A stretch of DNA of 24,137 bases. Source: JTS-RE37 sp041743425 (lineage in GTDB: Bacteria; Bacteroidota; Bacteroidia; Flavobacteriales; Flavobacteriaceae). The notes below the pieces were generated by a model. It was not told the origin of the DNA, did not search any database, and saw nothing but the letters and a program-made list of their open reading frames with translations. The stretch lies in contig JBGTMS010000116.1 of NCBI GenBank assembly GCA_041743425.1, positions 1-24,137 of the forward strand. Reading direction: 5' to 3'. Position numbers and translations under genes: made by a program. Each line of letters opens with the position of its first letter. Within the stretch, counting starts at the first letter, position 1. This document shows, piece after piece, positions 15,661-22,594 of the stretch.

Positions 15661-16854
15661 TTAAAGCGCTAATATTGCGGCTATTCCGGGCAGGGTTTTA
15701 CCCTCAAGGCTTTCCAGCATGGCGCCACCACCTGTAGAGACATAACTTACCTTATCTTCGAAGCCGAATTGCTTCACTGCAGCCACAGAATCGCCCCCGC
15801 CCACAAGGCTAAAGGCGCCCTTTTCAGTGGCCTCAGATACCGCATTACCAATGGCGATCGTCCCTTTGGCAAAAGGCTCCATTTCAAACACCCCTACAGG
15901 ACCGTTCCATAGAATCGTCCTCGATTCAAGGATTACTTCCCGGAAGTGCCTCAGCGTTTCCGGTCCCGCATCAAGTCCCTGCCATCCATCAGGAATCTCA
16001 TCCACCGGGACAATACGCGTATTCGCGTCCGCATCAAAGTCATCCGCAGCCAGCACATCAACCGGCAGATGTACCTTGACACCTTTTTCAGAGGCCTTTC
16101 GCAAAATATCCTTTGCGAGTTCCGTTTTATCAGCCTCACAAATCGAATCACCTACCTGGCCACCTCTGGCCTTTACGAAGGTGTAGGTCATTCCCCCCCC
16201 GATGATAAGATGGTCTACCTTATCCAAAATATTTTCAATGATTGTAATTTTAGAAGACACTTTGGCACCGCCAAGGATTGCCGTTACCGGTTTCTCACCG
16301 GACTCCATCACTTTTTGAATTGCCTCAATTTCCTGTGCCATAAGATATCCGAAGCCCTTTGCTTCAGGAAACGAATTGGCAATTATAGTTGTGGATGCAT
16401 GGGCCCGGTGTGCAGTGCCGAAGGCATCATTTATATATATATCACCCAGGGCCGCCAGTTCCTCTGCGAAGGCTTTGTTTCCCTTTTCTTCTTCCCGGTG
16501 AAACCTGAGATTTTCCAGTAGTAAAACATCTCCGGGCTTCAGCCCGGCCGCAGCTTTTCTTGCCTTTTCCCCTATGCAATCCTCGGTGAACAACACCGGA
16601 ACTTCAAGAATCCCGGCTACCTCATCACGGATATGTTTTAGAGAAAGATCAGGCTCGGGCCGTCCTTCAGGTCGTCCGAGATGGCTCATTAAAATTGCGC
16701 TTCCTCCATCCGTTATCACTTTCATAATGGTAGCCCTGGCCGCTGTGATCCGATTGTTGTCTGTAACCCTGAAGTTGCTGTCCAGTGGCACGTTAAAATC
16801 TACACGTATGAGGGCTTTCTTATTTTTAAAGTTGAAATCGTCCACTGTTTTCAT
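15661..16854 (-). CDS. pgk: Phosphoglycerate kinase
   Basis: Glycolytic enzyme that transfers phosphate between 1,3-bisphosphoglycerate and ADP in the cytoplasm. With the start at 16854 it is 397 residues, normal for bacterial PGK. The signature RVDFNVPL lies near residues 17-24, SHLGRPEG near 60, and the nucleotide-side VGGGDSVAAVKQFG near 350. The ATG at 16854 is preferred over one at 16920, because the longer form would add 22 residues unlike the family and would overlap a likely promoter element at 16878-16885. It may be co-transcribed with the transglycosylase 114 bases downstream, though the gap could hold another promoter. It is divergent from holB. Confidence 0.97.
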   Translation of the reverse strand: MKTVDDFNFKNKKALIRVDFNVPLDSNFRVTDNNRITAARATIMKVITDGGSAILMSHLGRPEGRPEPDLSLKHIRDEVAGILEVPVLFTEDCIGEKARKAAAGLKPGDVLLLENLRFHREEEKGNKAFAEELAALGDIYINDAFGTAHRAHASTTIIANSFPEAKGFGYLMAQEIEAIQKVMESGEKPVTAILGGAKVSSKITIIENILDKVDHLIIGGGMTYTFVKARGGQVGDSICEADKTELAKDILRKASEKGVKVHLPVDVLAADDFDADANTRIVPVDEIPDGWQGLDAGPETLRHFREVILESRTILWNGPVGVFEMEPFAKGTIAIGNAVSEATEKGAFSLVGGGDSVAAVKQFGFEDKVSYVSTGGGAMLESLEGKTLPGIAAILAL

Positions 16855-16877
16855 ACTGGGATTTTTTTTTGGCTTCG

Positions 16878-16885
16878 TAAATGTA
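16878..16885 (-). promoter_or_regulatory. Possible promoter -7 element for pgk
   Basis: TACATTTA on the minus strand matches the TAnnTTTG consensus except the last base, 23 bases before the pgk ATG. A short inverted repeat (GTCTG and CAGAC, about 16897-16912) lies just upstream. The evidence is modest. Confidence 0.35.
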
Positions 16886-16953
16886 CCAATTAACGGTCTG
16901 TTTCCCCAGACTGCGTACATATAAATTTACCCTTAACGCGGGGTAAAAATACT

Positions 16954-16961
16954 TATATTTG
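16954..16961 (+). promoter_or_regulatory. TAnnTTTG promoter -7 element for holB
   Basis: TATATTTG is an exact match to the Bacteroidota -7 consensus. Its last base is only six bases before the A of the holB ATG, which would give a leaderless or nearly leaderless transcript. A convincing -33 element was not seen. Confidence 0.5.
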
Positions 16962-16966
16962 AATCT

Positions 16967-18118
16967 ATGTTATTTGCCGATATTTTAGGTCTCTCCCATA
17001 TTAAAAATCATCTCAAATCGAGTGCTGATGCAGGCAGAGTTCCTCATGCCCAGCTTTTTGTGGGTCCGGAAGGTTCCGGAACACTTGCGGCCGCAGTAGC
17101 CTATTCGCAATACATTTTATGTAGTGGTGATCAGCAGGAAAATCGTCCTAAAAATACCTCTTGCCACTTAAAGTGCGCAAAGCTCTCACATCCGGATCTG
17201 CATTTCGCATTTCCCGTAGCAAACACAGATAAAATAAAGAGCCATGCTGTCAGCAATCATTTCATGCAGGAATGGCGTCAATTTATAAAAGAACAACCTT
17301 ATGGAAATTTATTCGACTGGTACCGCCTTCTTGGCATTGAAAACAAGCAGGGTCAGATCGGAGTAGATGAAGCTTTTGAAGTAGTCAGGAAACTCACACT
17401 AAAATCTTATGAGGGTGGCTATAAAATCATGATCATCTGGATGGCGGAAAAAATGAATACAGCCGCCTCGAATAAACTGCTAAAACTCATTGAAGAACCG
17501 CCTGACAAGACAGTCTTTGTATTAATAGCCGAAGACGAGGAACTAATTCTTCAAACCATCCGGTCGCGCTGCCAGGTAATTCATTTCCCCCCATTGTCAG
17601 AAATAACAATTTCGCAGGCTCTCACCCTCAAAGGATTGCCAGAATCTGAGGCAATGCGGCTTGCCCACGAGGCGAATGGGAATTTTAATAAGGCACTGGA
17701 TCTTATGCATCAGGATTCCGAAGAACTCGTTTTTGAGAAATGGTTCGTGCAATGGGTGAGAAGCGCTTTCAAAGCCCGTGGTAATAAAGCTGCCGTGCAT
17801 GAATTGATTTTATGGAGTGAGGCAGTGGCGAAAACAGGTCGGGAAACGCAAAAGAATTTTCTACGCTACTGTCTGGCGGTTATGCGACAGGCGCTGTTAA
17901 TGAATTATGGCATTGACACCCTTGTTTTCATGAAGATCCATGTGGATGTTTTCAGACTGGAAAAATTTGCGCCTTTTATTCACGAGGGCAATATTGAGGC
18001 AATCGTCGAAGAAATTGAGGAAGCTATTTTCCATGTGGAGCGCAATGGCAATTCAAAACTGGTTTTAACAGATTTATCCATTAAACTAGCACGTCTGCTT
18101 CATAAGAAAGCCGCTTAA
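16967..18118 (+). CDS. holB: DNA polymerase III subunit delta-prime
   Basis: Clamp-loader subunit of DNA polymerase III, a AAA+ protein that acts structurally and not as an ATPase. The 383-residue protein has a P-loop remnant FVGPEGSGTL (31-40) lacking the usual lysine, as expected for delta-prime. The zinc-finger region is altered (cysteines at about 52, 66 and 70 only). The block HPDLHFAFPVANTDKIKSH (75-93) is typical of flavobacterial members, as is AASNKLLKLIEEPP with the sensor region TIRSRCQVIHFPPL near 190. No ribosome site precedes the ATG. It is followed 36 bases later by a DoxX-like gene on the same strand. Confidence 0.93.
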   Translation: MLFADILGLSHIKNHLKSSADAGRVPHAQLFVGPEGSGTLAAAVAYSQYILCSGDQQENRPKNTSCHLKCAKLSHPDLHFAFPVANTDKIKSHAVSNHFMQEWRQFIKEQPYGNLFDWYRLLGIENKQGQIGVDEAFEVVRKLTLKSYEGGYKIMIIWMAEKMNTAASNKLLKLIEEPPDKTVFVLIAEDEELILQTIRSRCQVIHFPPLSEITISQALTLKGLPESEAMRLAHEANGNFNKALDLMHQDSEELVFEKWFVQWVRSAFKARGNKAAVHELILWSEAVAKTGRETQKNFLRYCLAVMRQALLMNYGIDTLVFMKIHVDVFRLEKFAPFIHEGNIEAIVEEIEEAIFHVERNGNSKLVLTDLSIKLARLLHKKAA

Positions 18119-18154
18119 GCAATAATCAAATTCAAAACAATATTAAAGTCTACC

Positions 18155-18553
18155 ATGAATTCCATTTTAACCCATATCACCGAAATCCTGCTGCTACTCT
18201 TTTTGATCATCACTTTTCTTCAAAGTGGAATAGATAAGGTATTTGACTGGAATGGCAATCTTATCTGGCTAAAGCAGCATTTTGCGGATACCCCTTTAAA
18301 AGACCTGGTACCTGTACTCCTGGGAGTAATCCTTCTGGCGGAGATGGCCTCCGGCACCCTATGCGCTATAGGCATATACCAGCTGCTTATGATGGGAGAG
18401 AAAAGCCTCGCACTTTATGGTGCCATATTATCATGCACGACTTTGCTTATGCTACTATTCGGACAGCGCATGGCCAAAGACTATGACGGAGCCAAAACGA
18501 TCGCAGTGTATTTTATACCAGCGATTTTTCTGGTCTTCCTACTGCAATATTGA
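18155..18553 (+). CDS. DoxX-like membrane protein
   Basis: Small integral membrane protein of 132 residues with about four predicted membrane segments (near 8-25, 50-72, 80-100 and 112-130). The first segment followed by LQSGIDKVFDW, and the later LLGVILLAEMASGTLCAIG, resemble the DoxX family, whose members are found in many redox and envelope contexts with unclear roles. It lies 36 bases downstream of holB and converges with the OmpH-like gene. The assignment rests on topology and the SGIDKVFDW-type loop, so a related DoxX-fold family is possible. Confidence 0.7.
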   Translation: MNSILTHITEILLLLFLIITFLQSGIDKVFDWNGNLIWLKQHFADTPLKDLVPVLLGVILLAEMASGTLCAIGIYQLLMMGEKSLALYGAILSCTTLLMLLFGQRMAKDYDGAKTIAVYFIPAIFLVFLLQY

Positions 18554-18600
18554 ATCCCTGATCAATTCCCTCATCCTGGAATTTCTTCTTACAGGAGAAT

Positions 18601-19107
18601 TTATTTTTTATACTTCCCGTTAAGCTCCTTAAGAATTTCGTCGGTCAGGTCGTTACCCTCATTGCCGAATAATACACTTCCGCCATCGCCTCCGCCTAAA
18701 ATATATGTATATCCATGGGCTTCACCATAGGCCCTGATATGCTTTTTTACTTTAGTGATCAGTGTATCCATTTCTACTTGTCCCTGTGATTGTAATATTT
18801 GTTCTTCCTGCTGCAATTGCTGCCCGATCATTTGACCGCGCTGCTGCAGTTGGCCATATTGTTCCTGAGCCTGCTTTTGGGCCATACTTTCAGCCTTTGA
18901 CTGAAATTGCTGAGCTTCCATCTGAAAGGCCTGAGAAACACTATCCCGTCGTTTATTCAATGCATCGGATTTAACTTTGTATTTCGCTTCGATATCCATC
19001 TTTTCCTGATACTTATCCATAAGCATCACATTATCGACAAAACCGATCTTTTGCTGTTGACAAGACATCAGGAGGCAGAGTAAGCCACTGAAAACGAATT
19101 TCTTCAT
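18601..19107 (-). CDS. OmpH/Skp family protein, probable lipoprotein
   Basis: Probable periplasmic chaperone-like protein of the OmpH/Skp family. The 168-residue protein opens with a lipoprotein signal (MKKFVFSGLLCLLMSCQQQ; lipobox cysteine at residue 16), then the family's conserved start KIGFVDNVMLMDKYQ, a long glutamine- and charge-rich helical arm (about 50-120) and the C-terminal GYTYILGGGDGGSVLFGNEGNDLTDEIL strand-helix part. Classical Skp is soluble, so lipidation would tether this one to a membrane. It has its own TAnnTTTG element and a palindrome upstream, and converges with the DoxX-like gene. Confidence 0.87.
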   Translation of the reverse strand: MKKFVFSGLLCLLMSCQQQKIGFVDNVMLMDKYQEKMDIEAKYKVKSDALNKRRDSVSQAFQMEAQQFQSKAESMAQKQAQEQYGQLQQRGQMIGQQLQQEEQILQSQGQVEMDTLITKVKKHIRAYGEAHGYTYILGGGDGGSVLFGNEGNDLTDEILKELNGKYKK

Positions 19108-19130
19108 GGTAATATTTTTTTTTGGTGGTG

Positions 19131-19138
19131 CAAAAGTA
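19131..19138 (-). promoter_or_regulatory. TAnnTTTG promoter -7 element for the OmpH-like gene
   Basis: TACTTTTG on the minus strand is an exact consensus match, 23 bases upstream of the ATG at 19107. The context TTACTTTTGCACC is typical of flavobacterial promoters. No clear -33 element was found. Confidence 0.6.
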
Positions 19139-19152
19139 ATAAAGCTTTATTA
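19137..19152. repeat. 16-bp perfect palindrome overlapping the OmpH promoter
   Basis: TAATAAAGCTTTATTA is a perfect palindrome that overlaps the first two bases of the -7 element and extends into the spacer. Its position would suit a dimeric repressor, but an AT-rich palindrome of this kind could also be chance. The remaining 19153-19369 holds no recognisable gene. Confidence 0.35.
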
Positions 19153-19369
19153 GAATAGTGTAAAATATCCCTTTTTCCGCTTTACTTAACTTCTGACTGC
19201 TTCATCAGATACCTCTAATCTTTTTATCACCAATCCTTAAAATAGAATCACGCTATAATCCCGTAAGGCGTCATCGAGAATATCTATATAATACAGGCAT
19301 TCCAGGGACGCTTAGCCAAGGCCTCTTTGAGTTGGGGTGACAACACATCTCTTCTGTAGAATTCGTGCG

Positions 19370-20215
19370 TCAGGAGTCAGCTAAATCCTCCTGAGCAGCC
19401 AATACGTATAAAATGGAAGAATACTCTTTAGTTCTCCAGGCGTGGATATTGGATAGAAATCCCATGATAAACGCTCTGATGAAATTGCCATGAGCGCTCT
19501 TATATTTTTCACTGAGAAGCGAAATATAATATGAATCGAACGGCATAGATCTTGTGCCGACTACGTAAAAACCTATTTTGTGAAAGAGGCGATGAATCGA
19601 GTTCCGCGAAAAATGCGACAGATGCCTAGGCACATCAAAGGCCGCCCAGTACTTCCCATAATGAAGAGCATCGTAACTTTTAAAATTAGGTACAGCAACG
19701 AATAGTAAACCCCCCGTTTTCAGCTTAGCTGAAAGTAACCGGATAAATTCATCTGGTCTTGTTATGTGCTCGAGGACGTGCCATAAAGTAATTACATCAA
19801 AGGTCTGCCCTGATAAACCATCAAGTTCCTCTTCCAGACGGATCCCTTTATTGTGTGCTTTTTTACGGGCAGAAATATTTGGTTCAATTCCAAAGGCTGT
19901 CCATCCATCCTTCAACGCTGTGGACAGAAAATCCCCGGTTCCGGCTCCCACGTCCAGTAGCGATCCCCTGTGGGGTCTAAAACTGTTTATCCAACGCATT
20001 TTCTGACGCAGACTCACCTTTTTGATCAGGTGATAAAGTTTATCCTGTAGGGTTGCCTTAGCGTCTGAATGGGAAATATAATCGGGACTGTTATAATAGG
20101 CATGCAAAGAATCAGGTGGATTTACAGTCCGGAGCATGTCCAGATCGGAATCATATTCAAGGCTGAATTCCTCCCCCGTTACAGCGAAATCCTTAGTGGT
20201 CAGATAAAAGGCCAT
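19370..20215 (-). CDS. Class I SAM-dependent methyltransferase
   Basis: Probable methyltransferase of the UbiG-like (Methyltransf_23) type; the substrate is unknown. The 281-residue protein has the SAM-binding motif LLDVGAGTGDFL at about residues 85-96, the acidic residue ending beta-2 in FGIEPN, and DVITLWHVLEHITRP near 140-155, which is the typical post-motif region of this group. The C-terminal FDVPRHLSHFSRNSIHRLFHKIGF segment is also common in these proteins. The ATG at 20215 is preferred over TTG at 20233 because homologous N-termini begin close to YLTTKDFAVTGEEFSL (from memory). It follows mnmG after 88 bases that contain a parS-like site. Confidence 0.88.
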   Translation of the reverse strand: MAFYLTTKDFAVTGEEFSLEYDSDLDMLRTVNPPDSLHAYYNSPDYISHSDAKATLQDKLYHLIKKVSLRQKMRWINSFRPHRGSLLDVGAGTGDFLSTALKDGWTAFGIEPNISARKKAHNKGIRLEEELDGLSGQTFDVITLWHVLEHITRPDEFIRLLSAKLKTGGLLFVAVPNFKSYDALHYGKYWAAFDVPRHLSHFSRNSIHRLFHKIGFYVVGTRSMPFDSYYISLLSEKYKSAHGNFIRAFIMGFLSNIHAWRTKEYSSILYVLAAQEDLADS

Positions 20216-20284
20216 CGAAGATACGTTAAGCAATTGGGGATATTCATGCTAATAATGATATTTACTGATGGTTGAATAATACCA

Positions 20285-20300
20285 TGTTCCACGTGAAACC
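20285..20300. promoter_or_regulatory. parS-like site (ParB binding) downstream of mnmG
   Basis: TGTTCCACGTGAAACC contains the full GTTnCACGTGAAAC core of the bacterial parS consensus. It lies just after the mnmG stop, in the mnmG-methyltransferase gap, 1.9 kb from a second site. Confidence 0.72.
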
Positions 20301-20303
20301 TTA

Positions 20304-22172
20304 TCATCGGCCCAGATATACCAGAAGAACACTTATATCACTTGGAGAGACCCCACTTATCCTCGAAGCCTGCGCAATTGTCGCCGGTCGGATGGCTCCT
20401 AATTTCTCCCTTGCTTCATATGAAAGTGAAGCGAGATGGCTGTAATCAAAATCATTCGGAATTTTAATACCTTCCAGACGATGCAACTTGTCGGCATTTA
20501 ATTTTTCTTTCGCAATATAGCCTTCATATTTCACCTGAATTTCAGCTTGCTCGAGTACTTCTTTCCCAAGCGCATTGGCGGTTATGAATTCTGATACGCC
20601 ACCCAAATTAAGCATATGGTCCATAGTCACCCCGGGCCTTGCAAAAATCCTGACCAACTTATCCGCCTGTTTGACCGGGGCTGAGGCAACTTCTTCCAAT
20701 ACCATATTCGCCTCGACCGGGTTATAACTTGTCTCCCGGAAGAAGTTGATAAACGCGTTTGACTGCCGCTCCTTTTCCTCCATTCGTCTCAGGCGGTCCA
20801 CACTCGCCAGACCGAGTTGATGGCCCTTCGGAGTTAAGCGCAGATCAGCATTATCCTGTCGAAGCAAAGTTCTGTATTCAGCCCTGCTGGTAAACATACG
20901 ATAAGGCTCTTCCGTCCCTTTAGTTATCAGATCATCAATTAATACGCCTATATATGCTTCGTCTCTTTTTAATATGAAAGGCTCCTTTTCATTAATTTTC
21001 AAATGCGCATTGATCCCAGCCATAAGTCCCTGACAAGCTGCCTCCTCATACCCTGTTGTGCCGTTGATCTGTCCAGCAAAATAGAGATGCTCTACCAATT
21101 TCGTCTCCAGCGTATGGGTCAGTTGTGTTGGAGGAAAATAATCATATTCGATGGCATAACCCGGGCGAAAGAACTTTACCCGTTCAAAGCCCCTGACTGA
21201 ACGCAAGGCCTTAAATTGCACCTCCTCGGGTAATGATGTTGAAAATCCATTCACGTACACCTCCACAGTTTTCCAGCCCTCGGGCTCAACAAACAACTGA
21301 TGGCTGTCCTTATCTGCAAAGCGATTGATTTTATCCTCTATTGACGGACAGTATCTGGGTCCAATACTTTGAATACGCCCATTGAACATAGGCGACCTGT
21401 CAAATCCCTCACGCAACAGCTCGTGCACCCGGGAACTGGTATGGGTCATAAAACAATCCCTCTGGATTGATAAAACAGGCGTATCCAGAAATGAAAACTT
21501 CTCAGGATTCACATCCCCGGGCTGGGGTATCATAACCTCATAATTGAGGGACCGGCCATCCACACGGGGTGGAGTTCCCGTTTTCATTCTCCCACTTGAA
21601 AAACCCAGTTCGACAAGTTGTTCTGTGATCCCGGTCGCTGCCTTTTCACCGGCTCTACCACCGCCGAACTGCTTTTCGCCTATGTGGATCAAACCATTTA
21701 AAAATGTACCGTTGGTCAGAATTACTGCCCGGGCTCTGATCTTCACCCCGAGAGACGTTGTAACTCCGGCGATTCGTCCTTCCTCCACCAAAAGCCCGCC
21801 AACCATTTCCTGATAAAAATCTACCCCCTGGGTTTGCTCCAGCATAAGACGCCATTCTTCAGCAAATCGCATGCGGTCATTTTGAGACCTGGGACTCCAC
21901 ATGGCCGGACCCTTCGACTTGTTCAGCATCTTAAATTGAATGGCTGATCTGTCTGTGACGATCCCACTATATCCACCCAAGGCATCAATCTCCCTGACAA
22001 TCTGCCCTTTTGCAATGCCGCCCATTGCCGGATTACAGGACATTTGCCCAATAGTCTGAAGGTTCATTGTCACAAGTAGTGTGCGGGACCCCATGTTGGC
22101 GGCTGCGGCGGCCGCTTCAGCCCCGGCATGTCCGCCTCCGACTACAATTATATCATAAGCGCTGTCAAACAT
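20304..22172 (-). CDS. mnmG: tRNA uridine-5-carboxymethylaminomethyl modification enzyme MnmG
   Basis: FAD-binding partner of MnmE; together they install the 5-carboxymethylaminomethyl group on U34 of certain tRNAs. The 622-residue protein is normal length. The dinucleotide-binding VVGGGHAGAEAA is at residues 10-21, and the GidA signatures GPRYCPSIEDKI (about 267-278) and the GTTGYEEAACQGLMAG block (about 365-380) are present. The C-terminal region ending ISGVSPSDISVLLVYLGR is typical. The start ATG overlaps the ybeY stop (TGATG), which decides it over the GTG one codon upstream and implies coupled translation. Older annotations call it gidA; it often lies near the replication origin. Confidence 0.97.
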   Translation of the reverse strand: MFDSAYDIIVVGGGHAGAEAAAAAANMGSRTLLVTMNLQTIGQMSCNPAMGGIAKGQIVREIDALGGYSGIVTDRSAIQFKMLNKSKGPAMWSPRSQNDRMRFAEEWRLMLEQTQGVDFYQEMVGGLLVEEGRIAGVTTSLGVKIRARAVILTNGTFLNGLIHIGEKQFGGGRAGEKAATGITEQLVELGFSSGRMKTGTPPRVDGRSLNYEVMIPQPGDVNPEKFSFLDTPVLSIQRDCFMTHTSSRVHELLREGFDRSPMFNGRIQSIGPRYCPSIEDKINRFADKDSHQLFVEPEGWKTVEVYVNGFSTSLPEEVQFKALRSVRGFERVKFFRPGYAIEYDYFPPTQLTHTLETKLVEHLYFAGQINGTTGYEEAACQGLMAGINAHLKINEKEPFILKRDEAYIGVLIDDLITKGTEEPYRMFTSRAEYRTLLRQDNADLRLTPKGHQLGLASVDRLRRMEEKERQSNAFINFFRETSYNPVEANMVLEEVASAPVKQADKLVRIFARPGVTMDHMLNLGGVSEFITANALGKEVLEQAEIQVKYEGYIAKEKLNADKLHRLEGIKIPNDFDYSHLASLSYEAREKLGAIRPATIAQASRISGVSPSDISVLLVYLGR

Positions 22173-22594
22173 CACCCTTGTTCCACGTGGAACATTTTAA
22201 TTTTTTCATTCTCTATAAGACGCATGGCGTCCTTATCTGTATCTGTGGTATCATCCTGCCCAGTCATGTGCAGCAATCCATGTACCATCACCCGCTGTAA
22301 TTCTCCAATAAAAACCTGATCATATGCTGCGGCATTATCCCGGACTCTGTCGACCGAGATAAAAATATCCCCCGCCAACTGTCTATCCACAGATCTATCA
22401 AAAGTTAAAATATCAGTAAGTGTATCATGTTTTAGATATTCCAAATTTAACTTGTGTAGATAGGCATCATTACAAAATATATATGTAACCTCCTCTATAT
22501 CAGCTCCTAAACTCTGCGCCACGCGCTTAAGCCAATGGGTATAACGCAATTCGTCTTGCAGCACGAACTCGGTTTCATACTGATAATCAATCAT
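22172..22594 (-). CDS. ybeY: Endoribonuclease YbeY (rRNA maturation factor)
   Basis: Single-strand endoribonuclease involved in 16S rRNA 3'-end maturation and ribosome quality control. The 140-residue protein has the family core YLKHDTLTDILTFD (53-66), GDIFIS, and the metal motif HGLLHMTGQDD near residues 109-119. The usual third histidine of HxxxHxxxxxH is an aspartate here; Bacteroidota homologues commonly show a similar change, from memory. It starts eight bases inside the end of the DUF4175 gene and its stop overlaps the mnmG start, so the three are coupled. The C-terminal MFHVEQG is encoded by the parS-like palindrome. Confidence 0.94.
   Translation of the reverse strand: MIDYQYETEFVLQDELRYTHWLKRVAQSLGADIEEVTYIFCNDAYLHKLNLEYLKHDTLTDILTFDRSVDRQLAGDIFISVDRVRDNAAAYDQVFIGELQRVMVHGLLHMTGQDDTTDTDKDAMRLIENEKIKMFHVEQG
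22179..22194. promoter_or_regulatory. parS-like site (ParB binding) within the end of ybeY
   Basis: TGTTCCACGTGGAACA is a perfect 16-bp palindrome with the core GTTCCACGTGGAAC, the form known from pseudomonad parS sites. It is inside the last codons of ybeY, where it encodes M-F-H-V-E, seven bases upstream of the mnmG ATG. Confidence 0.75.

Noticed and set aside
15946..16521. 191-codon plus-strand frame opposite pgk
   Set aside because: Antisense to highly conserved pgk sequence; no motif or ribosome site.
16855..16920. N-terminal extension of pgk by 22 residues
   Set aside because: Unlike PGK N-termini, and a likely promoter element falls inside it.
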